Shown here in pieces: positions 1-8,663 of a DNA stretch of 64,000 nucleotides. The first letter of the stretch is position 1; each line of letters opens with the position of its first letter. A program made the translations under genes and the position numbers. The notes beneath the pieces were generated by a model. The model searched no databases and had not been told where the DNA came from. It was given only the letters and a program-made list of their open reading frames with translations. The DNA is from Rugamonas rubra. GTDB taxonomy: Bacteria; Pseudomonadota; Gammaproteobacteria; Burkholderiales; Burkholderiaceae_D. Location: contig NZ_FOTW01000005.1 of NCBI RefSeq assembly GCF_900114705.1, positions 310,001 through 374,000 on the forward strand, written 5' to 3'.

Positions 1-143
1 CGACGAATGTTTGCAAAAATCCATATGCGGATTTCGCTGGAAACCCTTGTGGTCGATACCATCTAAGCATATTACGAAAAATTCGTATCTTTTCCGGGCC
101 GGATTTTAGACTATGGCGGTCTGTTTTCACAATAGAGCCCACC

Positions 144-1187
144 ATGCCAAACATCCTTTCCGCCAAAACCGTCCGCGCGCTGCCGCGCCGCAGCTTCCTC
201 GCCGGCGGTTTCGCCGCCGCCGCCGTCCTGTTGGCCCTGCCGATGAGCGCCTCGGCCGCCGACACCGTGCTGCTCAACGCCTCCTACGACGTCACGCGCG
301 AACTGTTCAAGGACATCAACCCGGCCTTCATCGCGGAATGGAAGAAAAGCACCGGCGAAACGCTGACCATCAACCAGTCGCACGGCGGCTCGTCCAAGCA
401 GGCCCGCTCGGTGGCCGACGGCCTCGAGGCCTCGGTGGTGACGATGAACCAGGCCAACGACATCGACCTGCTGGCCGATCGCGGCCTGGTGGCGGCCGAC
501 TGGGCGAAAAAATTCCCCAATGGCGCCGCGCCGTTCTACTCGACCATGGTCTACCTGGTGCGCAAGGGCAACCCCAAGCAGATCAAGGGCTGGGACGACC
601 TGGGCAAGCCGGGCGTCAAGGTCATCATCCCCAACCCCAAAACCTCGGGCAACGGCCGCTACAGCTATCTGGCCGCCTGGGGCGCCGTGATCAAAAAAGG
701 CGGCAGCGAGGCGCAGGCGCGCGACCTGGTCGGCCGCATCTTCAAGAACGTGCCGATCCTCGACGCCGGCGGCCGCGCCGCCACCACCACCTTCACCCAG
801 CGCCAGATCGGCGACGTGCTGATCACCTTCGAAAACGAGGTGCAACTGGTGCGCACCGAGTTCGGCGACAACTTCGAGGTGGTCTACCCGGCCAACTCCA
901 TCCTGGCCGAATCGCCCGTGGCCGTGGTCGACAAGGTGGTCGACCGCCGCAACATCCGCAAGCAGGCCACCGCCTACCTGAACTTCCTGTATTCCGACGC
1001 CGGCCAGGAGATCGCCGCCAAGCACTTCCTGCGTCCCCGCTCGGCGGCCGTGGCGAAGAAATACGCCGCCAGCTTCAAGCCGATCACCCTGTTCACCGTC
1101 GACGATGTGTTCGGCGGCTGGAAGGCGGCGCAGAAGAAGCACTTCGACGACGGCGGCGAGTTCGACAAGATCTACCAATCCAAATAA
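144..1187 (+). CDS. sbp: Periplasmic sulfate-binding protein
   Basis: A 347-residue solute receptor of the Sbp/CysP family, which captures sulfate or thiosulfate in the periplasm for the CysTWA ABC importer. The N terminus has a signal peptide with a twin-arginine-like LPRRSFLAGG stretch, a hydrophobic core and an ASA-A cleavage site near residue 39. The mature part has family landmarks: LLNASYDVTRELF, NQSHGGSSKQARSV and IIPNPKTSGNGR. Length is normal for the family. No permease or ATPase gene lies on either side in the window, so partners must be elsewhere or left of the edge. The AT-rich upstream stretch holds a palindrome around TTACGAAAAATTCGTA (about 72-87), a possible operator. Sulfate rather than molybdate specificity is inferred from these motifs. 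Confidence 0.9.
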   Translation: MPNILSAKTVRALPRRSFLAGGFAAAAVLLALPMSASAADTVLLNASYDVTRELFKDINPAFIAEWKKSTGETLTINQSHGGSSKQARSVADGLEASVVTMNQANDIDLLADRGLVAADWAKKFPNGAAPFYSTMVYLVRKGNPKQIKGWDDLGKPGVKVIIPNPKTSGNGRYSYLAAWGAVIKKGGSEAQARDLVGRIFKNVPILDAGGRAATTTFTQRQIGDVLITFENEVQLVRTEFGDNFEVVYPANSILAESPVAVVDKVVDRRNIRKQATAYLNFLYSDAGQEIAAKHFLRPRSAAVAKKYAASFKPITLFTVDDVFGGWKAAQKKHFDDGGEFDKIYQSK

Positions 1188-1619
1188 GGATATGCGCAAG
1201 CATTCGTTTCCAAACGGCCGCCATGGACGTACTCTGAAGACTCAGCATTGATCGGAAACGCTGATAATTCAACGTCATTTATAAGGAATCCTGATGCCGA
1301 CGGGGATGTCGATCGCCAAGATTCAGTAGTTGGCTCGGGAAGTTGGCGTCAAGGTAGTACTACGAGGAGAGTTCAGTGCGCGGCACGGCAGCTTGCAGCA
1401 CAGCAACAGATCCAATCATGTTGCCCCTCAAAAGCCCCGGACAGCCGCTGTCCGGGGCTTTTTTTCATTGTTCAGTCCGCACGACTTACATTCAATAGAC
1501 GAGAATTCACTTTAATGTTATTGTCTATCCCTAGGAAAATATTGCCGTATAGCTAGACCAGTACGCGCAGCGCCGCCTCCCGGCGCCCGATAGACCCCAC
1601 TCCTTCAAGAACACCCGAC
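1188..1619. other. Intergenic region with a distant terminator
   Basis: This 430-bp gap has no convincing gene. It holds a strong plus-strand terminator at 1431-1465, which lies about 245 nt past the sbp stop. That is far for an ordinary 3' UTR, so a separate small transcript between about 1290 and 1465 is possible, but I see no clear -35/-10 pair for it. Confidence 0.4.
1431..1465 (+). terminator. Rho-independent terminator
   Basis: A perfect 14-bp stem (1431-1444 with 1448-1461, core GCCCCGGACAG) closes a 3-nt loop and runs directly into a T tract at 1459-1465. It would end transcription from sbp or from an unannotated small transcript just upstream. Confidence 0.88.
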
Positions 1620-2495
1620 ATGCTCAAAAAAATCGTCGCTTTATTGCTGACATCATTCTCCGTCGCCGCCGTCGCGGTGCCGCTCGGTTCCCAATCGGTG
1701 CTGGTGGTGGAAGACGGCACCGGCAAGATCTTGCTGGAAAAGAACTCCAACGTCCAAGTGCCGATCGCCTCGCTGACCAAGCTGATGACGGCGATGGTGG
1801 TGCTCGACGCCAAACAAGACATGGACGCCCCGATCAGCATCGACAAGACCGACGTCGACATGCTCAAGCACAGCACCTCGCGCGTGCCGGTCGGCGCCGA
1901 GATCGCCCGCCGCGACGTGCTGCAACTGGCCCTGATGTCGTCGGACAACCGCGCCGCCGCCTCGCTGGGCCGCACCTACCCGGGCGGCAGCGGCGCCTTC
2001 GCCGCCGCCGTCAAGGCCAAGATCCGCGCGCTGGGCCTGACCCAGACCGTCATCGAGGAGCCGACCGGCCTGTCGCCGAACAACCGTTCGACCGCCGCCG
2101 ACCTGGTCAAGATGGCCACCGCCGCCTCGGCCTACCCGGAGATCCGCCGCATCACCACCGACACCAAGGACATCATCAACATCAACGGCCGCAAGGTGGA
2201 GTACCACAACACCAACCGCCTGGTCGGCGCCAAGGGCTGGGACATCGGCATGTCCAAGACCGGTTACACCGAAGAGGCCGGCCGCTGCCTGATCATGCGC
2301 ATCAAGGCTGCCGGCAAGAACGCCACCCTGGTGCTGCTCAACGCCCGCGCCAACTCCGCCCGCATCGGCGACGCGCTCAACATCCGCCGCCTCATCGCCG
2401 GCCCGAACGCCGAGCCGAAGGTGATGGTCGCCGGCGGCAAGCGCCACAAGAAGGCCGCCAAGGCCAGCACCCGCCGCCACCGCCGCGCGTCCTAA
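1620..2495 (+). CDS. pbpG: PBP7-type D-alanyl-D-alanine endopeptidase
   Basis: A 291-residue penicillin-binding protein of the S11 peptidase family (low-molecular-mass class C, PbpG/DacA-like) that cleaves peptidoglycan crosslinks in the periplasm. All three active-site motifs are present: SLTK with the nucleophile at Ser51 and Lys54, SDN at 108-110, and KTG at 213-215. An N-terminal signal peptide ends near residue 20 (VAAVAVPLG). There is no C-terminal PBP5-type domain or amphipathic anchor; instead a basic tail rich in K, R and H follows residue 270. Short length plus missing C-terminal domain favours PBP7 over PBP5. It appears to be a single-gene unit followed by a terminator. Confidence 0.88.
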   Translation: MLKKIVALLLTSFSVAAVAVPLGSQSVLVVEDGTGKILLEKNSNVQVPIASLTKLMTAMVVLDAKQDMDAPISIDKTDVDMLKHSTSRVPVGAEIARRDVLQLALMSSDNRAAASLGRTYPGGSGAFAAAVKAKIRALGLTQTVIEEPTGLSPNNRSTAADLVKMATAASAYPEIRRITTDTKDIININGRKVEYHNTNRLVGAKGWDIGMSKTGYTEEAGRCLIMRIKAAGKNATLVLLNARANSARIGDALNIRRLIAGPNAEPKVMVAGGKRHKKAAKASTRRHRRAS

Positions 2496-2518
2496 TCGCA
2501 GCGCTCGTCGCGCCGTCC

Positions 2519-2546
2519 AAGCCGGGCTCGCCGCCCGGCTTTTTTA
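2519..2546 (+). terminator. Rho-independent terminator after pbpG
   Basis: The stem AAGCCGGGC/GCCCGGCTT (2519-2527 and 2533-2541) closes a 5-nt loop and is followed by T residues to 2546. It sits 24 nt past the pbpG stop. Confidence 0.9.
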
Positions 2547-2578
2547 CGTCCGCAGCGGCCCGCGCACAAGCCTCCCCC

Positions 2579-2679
2579 CCGGGGTCAGTGCCGACATTCG
2601 GACACGAGTTCAACCGTAGCCAGCGCAACCGAGCCACTTAGCTGCTGAGTCCGTGTCCGAATGTCGGCACTGACCCCGG
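2579..2679. repeat. Inverted repeat with 28-bp arms (dispersed element)
   Basis: Two perfect 28-bp arms (2579-2606 and 2652-2679, core GTGCCGACATTCGGACACG) flank a 45-nt centre. A single copy of the same 28 bp occurs at 16442-16469, with similarity continuing beyond it (TCAACC.TAGCC). This makes it a dispersed intergenic element of REP/BIME style. The remaining gap from 2680 to 2932 has no gene apart from the recD terminator. Confidence 0.85.
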
Positions 2680-2852
2680 TTTGCTTCGCCCTGCTTGCTC
2701 GGATTGGCGACGTATCGACCTTGCTCGCGGTTTCCCCTGTGCTCGCCGCAAACCCGCATGGATACTGGACTCCAGCAGCCCTGCGCGATTCTGCCATGCT
2801 TGGAATTGGTGCATATGTGCCAGTTTTCAGCATGGACCGTGGAAATTCGGCC

Positions 2853-2879
2853 AAAAAAATGGCGCCCCGCGAAGGGCGC
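2853..2879 (-). terminator. Rho-independent terminator of the recCBD operon
   Basis: On the minus strand GCGCCC, a 6-nt loop and GGGCGC (2879-2862) are followed by C, A and seven T residues (2859-2853). It lies about 55 nt beyond the recD stop and ends the recC-recB-recD transcript. Confidence 0.85.
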
Positions 2880-2932
2880 AGTGTCCTGACCGGCTTCAGA
2901 TTGCCGCACATCCTGCGGCCGGAATCGCCGCG

Positions 2933-4957
2933 CTAAACGGTCGGCGAATCGAGCAGTTCGCGCAGACCGGAGGCGCGCTGGGTACGCGCGGCGATGGCGT
3001 CGAGCAGCACTTGTGGTGCCGGCGTGAGCAGTGTGAACAGCTCGCGCGCGCGGGTGATGCCGGTGTACACCAGCTCCCGCGCGATCACCGCCCCGCCTTC
3101 GCGCGGCAACACCATGACTGTGTGGCTGAACTCGGAACCTTGCGATTTGTGCACCGTCATGGCGAAGGCCGTCTCCACATTGCGCAGGCGCGTGGCCAGC
3201 ACGCTGCGCACCTTGTCGCCCTCGGAGAAGTAGACGCGCAGATAACCGGGCCGCGCCGGATCGGGCAGGGTCAGGCCGATGTCGCCGTTGAACACGCCGG
3301 TGGCGTAGTCGTTGCGGGTGACCATCACCGGCCGGCCGACATACCATTCGCCCCGCTTGCGGATGAGCCCGGCCCCCTCCAGCTTGTGCTCGATCGCCTC
3401 GTTCAGGCCGGCCACGCCCCACTCGCCCTCGCGCACCGCGCACAGGATGCGGAAGGCTTCGAAGCTGTGCAGCACGCCGCGCACCCAGCCGTCTTGGCCG
3501 CCGTCTTGGCCGGACTCGTCGGCTTGGCCGGGGCCGGATTGGATCATCCTCAGATAGGGCCGATAGCCTCCGCCTATCTCGTCGGCGCGGCCGGCCAGGG
3601 CCAGTTGCAGCACGTCGGCCTGTTGCGCCGGCGCGATCCAGGCCAGTTTGCCGTCGCTGTTGCCGCGTAGAACATCCTGCGCGGCGGCGGCGTCGCCGGC
3701 GTTGACGGCCAGCGCCAGCGCGCCGATCGGGCCGCTGAAGCGCCGGCTCTGGCGCAACATCACAGTCTGCTGGGCCAGCGGGCCGCCGGCGCCGACGAAG
3801 GCGTGGGGAATGGTCTGGCCGCTGCTCTCTTGCACATAGCGCAAGGTTTCCATCGAATAGGCGCCGGCCTGGGCCTCGTGGCACAGGTCGCCCAACACGG
3901 CGCCGGCCTCGACCGAGGCCAGCTGGTCCTTGTCGCCGAGCAGCACCAACATCGCCTGCGGCGGCAGCGCGTCGAGCAGCGCCGCCATCATCTCCAGATG
4001 CACCATCGAGGCCTCGTCGACGATCAACACGTCGACGTCGAGCGGGTTGCCGGCGTGGTGTTGGAAGGCGCGCGTGCCCGGCCGCGCCCCCAGCAGACTG
4101 TGCAGGGTGCGCGCCGCGCCCATCCGCGCCGCCAGCTCGCGCAGCGGCAGCGCCGGGCCGACCCGGTCGGCCAGGCCGTCGAGGGCGTGGTCGATCGACT
4201 GCTTGAGCCGCGCCGCCGCCTTGCCGGTGGGCGCCGCCAAGGCGATGCGCAGCCGTCCGCTGCCCTCGCCGGCGCTGGCGAACAGCAGCGCCAGCAGGCG
4301 CGCCACCGTGTAGGTCTTGCCGGTGCCCGGCCCGCCGGTGATGATCGCCATGTTGCCGTGCAGGGCGACGGCGCAGGCGATCTTTTGCCAGTCCGGCCCG
4401 CCCTCGCGCGGCGCGTGCTCGAACAGCAGATCCAGCCACCGCCGCACCTCGGCCAGGTCGGGCTGGCGCGGCGTCAGCGCGCGGCCGCGCACGGCCTGCG
4501 CCACCAGCGTCTCGTCGCGCCAGTAGCGGCGCAGGTAGAGCCGTTCGCCGTCGAGCACCAGCGGCTGTTCGAAATCGAGGTCGCCGACCGCCCACACCTG
4601 CTCGCAGGCCGCCAGCAAGGTGCGCCAGGCGGCGCCGCGCTTGGGCCAGACGCCGGCCGCCTCGCGCAGGCCGCGCCAGCTGTCCTCGCCCCAGCCCAGC
4701 AGGCCGGCCGGGTCGCGCGCCAGCGCGTCGAGTTCCAGGCAGCTGTGGCCGCGCCCTTCAAGTTCGGACAGCAGCACGCAAGCGAGTGCCAGTTGCGGCG
4801 AACCGCCGCCTATCGAGCCGATGAAGCGGGCGAAGGCGGCGCTCAGGCGGCGCAACTGGCCGTCTTCGGTGAGGGCGTCGACCTGGGCCAGCAGCGCCAG
4901 CGTGGCGGCGTCGGCCGGCGTCGGCCGGAAGGTGTGCGGATCAATCGTCATGTTCAA
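2933..4957 (-). CDS. recD: Exodeoxyribonuclease V subunit RecD
   Basis: The 5'-to-3' helicase subunit of RecBCD, which processes double-strand breaks. It is 674 residues, close to the family norm. The Walker A motif ITGGPGTGKTYTVA lies near residue 205; DVLIVDEASMV is the Walker B; LLGDKDQLASVEAG follows; and the C-terminal UvrD-like part has AMTVHKSQGSEF. Its start overlaps the end of recB by 17 nt, showing translational coupling. Start choice: ATG at 4957, with another in-frame ATG at 4951. It is the last gene of the recC-recB-recD operon, which ends at the terminator at 2853-2879. Proline-free runs of Gly/Asp/Glu around residue 470 look like a lineage-specific linker. Confidence 0.96.
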   Translation of the reverse strand: MNMTIDPHTFRPTPADAATLALLAQVDALTEDGQLRRLSAAFARFIGSIGGGSPQLALACVLLSELEGRGHSCLELDALARDPAGLLGWGEDSWRGLREAAGVWPKRGAAWRTLLAACEQVWAVGDLDFEQPLVLDGERLYLRRYWRDETLVAQAVRGRALTPRQPDLAEVRRWLDLLFEHAPREGGPDWQKIACAVALHGNMAIITGGPGTGKTYTVARLLALLFASAGEGSGRLRIALAAPTGKAAARLKQSIDHALDGLADRVGPALPLRELAARMGAARTLHSLLGARPGTRAFQHHAGNPLDVDVLIVDEASMVHLEMMAALLDALPPQAMLVLLGDKDQLASVEAGAVLGDLCHEAQAGAYSMETLRYVQESSGQTIPHAFVGAGGPLAQQTVMLRQSRRFSGPIGALALAVNAGDAAAAQDVLRGNSDGKLAWIAPAQQADVLQLALAGRADEIGGGYRPYLRMIQSGPGQADESGQDGGQDGWVRGVLHSFEAFRILCAVREGEWGVAGLNEAIEHKLEGAGLIRKRGEWYVGRPVMVTRNDYATGVFNGDIGLTLPDPARPGYLRVYFSEGDKVRSVLATRLRNVETAFAMTVHKSQGSEFSHTVMVLPREGGAVIARELVYTGITRARELFTLLTPAPQVLLDAIAARTQRASGLRELLDSPTV

Positions 4958-7900
4958 ATTCCGGCTGGGTAGCCTCGTCCAGTAGTCGGTCCAGGCCGTC
5001 GAGCAGCGCGGCGTCCGGCGCCAGCAGGTAGCAGCCGTGGGTGTGCGGGTTGGCGATGCCGCGCAAGAAGAAGAACAGTGCGCCGCCCAGCTGGGTGGCC
5101 GGGTCGTAGCGCTCGCCGAGCCGGCTGGCCAGCAGGCGGTGCAGCGCCAGCATATAGATGGCGCCCTGGATGTCGTAGCGGTGCTCGGCCATGCCGGCCG
5201 CCAGCGCGCCGCGATGGTAGGCGGCGTCGCCGGAGCCGAGCGCGTTCGACTTGTAGTCGACCACCCAGTAGCGGCCCGCGTGCTCGAACACCAGGTCGGT
5301 GAAGCCTTTCAACATGCCATGCAGCTGGCGCTCGGGCAGCGCCGGCCGGGCGATGCCGTCCAGCAGATGCGCGCTGCACAGGCGGTCCAGCGCGCCGGTG
5401 CTCAGGCGCTCGCTGGGGAACCAAAACTCCATCTCCGGCAGCACGGCGTCGAGCTGGCACAGCGCCACGCCCAGCTCGGGCAGCGGCGTGGTGGCGATGG
5501 CGCGCAGCCAGGCGATGCTGTCCTCCTGGCGGTGGCCCCAACCGGCGCGGTCGATGCGCTTGCCCAGGCGCGCGTCGAACTGCGCGTCGTCGACGCTGCC
5601 GAAGCCCTCCTGCCCCATCCACTCGAGCTGCTCGTGCAGGAAGTTGCCGGGCACGGAGCCGCGCGGGAAGCGGTGCCAGGGCGCGTCCTCGGTGCGGCTG
5701 GCCACCGCCAGACCGGCCGGGGCGTCCTCCTGCTCCAGCAGTTTTTCCTCCAGCGCACGGCGCGGCACGTGGCTGGCGCCGGGCGTGCCGACGCGCCGCG
5801 CCAGCGAGGTGAAGCTGCCCACCGTCCAATCGCGTTCGAAGCGGCCCTTGTACTGCGCCGGCTCGACCAGCGCCGCGCGCTGCTCGACACGGCTGAGGAA
5901 GTTCATCTGCTGCGGCGCCGCCAGCGTGTTGATGGCGATGTGCTCGCAGTCGCCGCGCAAATACTCCCAGCGCTCGACCAGCAGGCTGACCGGCAGCGCC
6001 TCGCCGCCCGTCAGCAAATAGCCCAGCGCCGACTCGTGCAGCGTGTTGTCGCCGGCCTTGCGCGCCGCCAGCGCCGCCACGCCCAGCCACAGGAAGTGGC
6101 GGGCGCGGGTCAGCGCCACGTACAGCAGGCGCAGGTCCTCCTCGATGCGGGCGCGTTCGACGGCGGCCAGCGCCGCGTCGCTCAACGCCATGTCGATCTG
6201 CCGTTGGCCGTCGTCGTCGCTGTACTCGAAGAAGGCGCGGTTGCGCCGCTCCACCTTGCGCGCGGTGACGGCGAACGGCAGGTAGACCAGCGGGTACTCC
6301 AGCCCCTTCGACTTGTGCACCGTGATGACCTTGACCAGCTCGGCGTCGCTTTCCAAGCGCAGCACGCGCTCGTCGCCGCCCTCGCCGCCGCCGTCGATTT
6401 GTTCGGCCAGCCAGCGGATCAAGGCCTGTTCGCCGTCCAACTGCCGGCTGGCCGACTGCAGCAGCTCGGCCAAATGCAGCAGGTTGGTCAGGCGCCGCTC
6501 GCCGCCGGCCTGGCGCAGCAGCACCGCCGGCAGCCCCAGTTCGTGGATGAAGCGGCGCAGCATGGCCAGCACGCCCTGGCGCTGCCAGACGATGTGCAGC
6601 GCCTTCAACTGCTCGACGCGCTGCTCCCAGGCCAGCTCGTCGGACGACAGCTGCGCCAGCTCGGCCAACGCCAGGCCTGCCGTGCGGGTGGCGAAGGCGG
6701 CCCGCGCCAGCGCGCCGTCGAGCGGATTGGCCAGCGCCGACAGCCAGCGCAGCACGTCGGCAGCCTCCTCGCTGTCGACCACCGAGTCCTTGTCCGACAG
6801 GTAGACGCTGGCCACCTTGCGCCGCTGCAGCGCCTTGCGGATCGCCGCCGCCTCCTTGCGGTCGCGCACCAGCACGGCGATGTCGGCCGGTTGCAGCCGC
6901 TCCAGGCGGCCGTCCGCCCCCTCGAAGCCGGCTTGCGGGTCGTTCAACCGCGCCACGATGTCCTCGGCGCAGTGCCAGGCGAAGTAGTCGCGGTAGCCCT
7001 CGGCCTTGATGTCCTCGGCCACGTTGCAGCACACCGCCATCGCCGGCACCGGGCCGTCGGCCGCCATCAGCACCTCCTTGCGGCCCTGCGCGCCGACCGC
7101 CTCGAACGGCAGCGGGTTGACGCCGTCCTTGCGGAAGCGGAAGGCGCCGCGCGGGAAGCCGGGCCGGCCGCCGGCCACGCCGGGCGCGTCGCCCTCGGCG
7201 TACAGGAACAGGCGGTTGACGGCGTCGACCAGCGGCGCCGTCGAGCGGTAGTTGGTGCCGAGTTGATAGTGGCGGCCCTCGGTGGCCGCGCGCGCCGACA
7301 GGTAGCTGTGGATGTCGGCGCCACGGAAGCCGTAGATCGACTGCTTCGGGTCGCCGATCAGGAACAGGCCCAGGGTGGGCTCGTTGTCGGCGACGCGGTA
7401 CAGCAGGTTGAAAATCTCGTACTGGTTCGGCGCCGTGTCTTGGAACTCGTCGACCATCGCCACCGGATACTGCTCGGTGATGCGCTTGCGCAGCGCCTCG
7501 GCGTTCTCGCCCTGCAGCGCGGCGTTCAGGCGGTCGAGCATGTCGGCGAAGCCGAATTGGCGGCCGCGCCGCTTCAACTCGTCCATGCGCTGCGCCACCG
7601 AGCTGGCGGCGTGCTGGTACAGCGCGTGGCTCAGCGGGACGATGGCTTGCAGCGCCGCGTACAGCGGCGCGGTGGCGTCGAAGTCGTCCGGCACGCCGGT
7701 GCTGAAGCCCTTGCTGAAGGCGTCCTCGATACCGTCCGGCGTCAGGCGCCGCCAGGCCGTGTCCGAGATGTCGGGCATGTGGGCCTGCTCGTCGCGCGCC
7801 CAGGCGCGCAGGCCGGCGAACCACTTGACCAGCGTCTCCGGCTTCATCTTGACGCCGTTGAAGCACTTCGGCGCGGCGGCGCGGTGGCCGCCTATCCATT

Positions 7901-8651
7901 GTTCCATGCGGTCGGCCCGCTCAGTCCAGCCGTCCTTCAAGGCCGCCAACTGCGTGCGCTGCTCGCGCTGCACCCGGCCGATCAGGCCGGCCAGGCTCTC
8001 GCCGCCCAGCGCTGGCAAACTGTTGGCGCGCTTGGCCAGCTCGCGCACCGAGCGCTTGAGCACCGTCACGTCGGGCCAGCAATCGAGCAGCGGCGCCAGC
8101 GCGCCGGCGCCCAGCGGATACACCTGCTGGCGCCAGTAGTCGTGCGCCGCGTCCTCGAACAGGGCGTGCTCGTCGCTCACCAGCTCCTCGTCGAACAGGC
8201 TGCCGCTGTCGAAGGCGTGCTCGCGCAGCATGCGCTGGCACCAGGCGTCGATGGTGAAAATGGCCGCCTCGTCCATCGTCTCGGCGGCCAGCATCAAGCG
8301 GTGCGCCGCCTGCTGGCGCTCGCTGTGGCCGGGATAGGAGTCGAGCAGCTCGTCGAGGAAGGGATCGGGCTTGTCGCCCTGGCCGCGGAAGTAGGCCGCC
8401 GCCTCCACCAGGCGCTCGCGCACCCGGTTCGACAGCTCGCGCGTGGCGGCGCGGGTGAAGGTCATCACCAGGATGTCGGCCGGCAGCAGCGGACGCACGA
8501 AACCGTCGGCGCCGCCGTGGCCCAGCACTAGGCGCACGTACAGCGCGGCGATGGTCCAGGTTTTGCCGGTGCCGGCGCTGGCCTCGATCAAGCGCGAGCC
8601 GTGCAGGGGGAAGCGCAGGGGCGCCAGTAGTTTACTCATGGTCGCACTCAT
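4941..8651 (-). CDS. recB: Exodeoxyribonuclease V subunit RecB
   Basis: The 3'-to-5' SF1 helicase and nuclease subunit of RecBCD, 1236 residues. The Walker A motif EASAGTGKTWTIAALY is near residue 25, VDEFQDTAPNQYEIF is motif II, and LITVHKSKG-like VITVHKSKGLEYPLV is motif V. The C-terminal nuclease domain keeps its acidic residues in GFTDLVF (about 1117) and VVDYKSN (about 1132), so the nuclease should be active. The start at 8651 has GGGACCG upstream at a fair distance; an in-frame ATG four codons later is possible. It follows recC by 12 nt and overlaps recD. Confidence 0.97.
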   Translation of the reverse strand: MSATMSKLLAPLRFPLHGSRLIEASAGTGKTWTIAALYVRLVLGHGGADGFVRPLLPADILVMTFTRAATRELSNRVRERLVEAAAYFRGQGDKPDPFLDELLDSYPGHSERQQAAHRLMLAAETMDEAAIFTIDAWCQRMLREHAFDSGSLFDEELVSDEHALFEDAAHDYWRQQVYPLGAGALAPLLDCWPDVTVLKRSVRELAKRANSLPALGGESLAGLIGRVQREQRTQLAALKDGWTERADRMEQWIGGHRAAAPKCFNGVKMKPETLVKWFAGLRAWARDEQAHMPDISDTAWRRLTPDGIEDAFSKGFSTGVPDDFDATAPLYAALQAIVPLSHALYQHAASSVAQRMDELKRRGRQFGFADMLDRLNAALQGENAEALRKRITEQYPVAMVDEFQDTAPNQYEIFNLLYRVADNEPTLGLFLIGDPKQSIYGFRGADIHSYLSARAATEGRHYQLGTNYRSTAPLVDAVNRLFLYAEGDAPGVAGGRPGFPRGAFRFRKDGVNPLPFEAVGAQGRKEVLMAADGPVPAMAVCCNVAEDIKAEGYRDYFAWHCAEDIVARLNDPQAGFEGADGRLERLQPADIAVLVRDRKEAAAIRKALQRRKVASVYLSDKDSVVDSEEAADVLRWLSALANPLDGALARAAFATRTAGLALAELAQLSSDELAWEQRVEQLKALHIVWQRQGVLAMLRRFIHELGLPAVLLRQAGGERRLTNLLHLAELLQSASRQLDGEQALIRWLAEQIDGGGEGGDERVLRLESDAELVKVITVHKSKGLEYPLVYLPFAVTARKVERRNRAFFEYSDDDGQRQIDMALSDAALAAVERARIEEDLRLLYVALTRARHFLWLGVAALAARKAGDNTLHESALGYLLTGGEALPVSLLVERWEYLRGDCEHIAINTLAAPQQMNFLSRVEQRAALVEPAQYKGRFERDWTVGSFTSLARRVGTPGASHVPRRALEEKLLEQEDAPAGLAVASRTEDAPWHRFPRGSVPGNFLHEQLEWMGQEGFGSVDDAQFDARLGKRIDRAGWGHRQEDSIAWLRAIATTPLPELGVALCQLDAVLPEMEFWFPSERLSTGALDRLCSAHLLDGIARPALPERQLHGMLKGFTDLVFEHAGRYWVVDYKSNALGSGDAAYHRGALAAGMAEHRYDIQGAIYMLALHRLLASRLGERYDPATQLGGALFFFLRGIANPHTHGCYLLAPDAALLDGLDRLLDEATQPEFEHDD

Positions 8652-8663
8652 GTTTCGGTCCCG

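Noticed and set aside
5037..8531. Very long plus-strand open frame opposite recB
   Set aside because: It is the antisense shadow of recB in GC-rich DNA: low-complexity Ala/Arg/Gln/Val composition, no domain, and recB has full family motifs.
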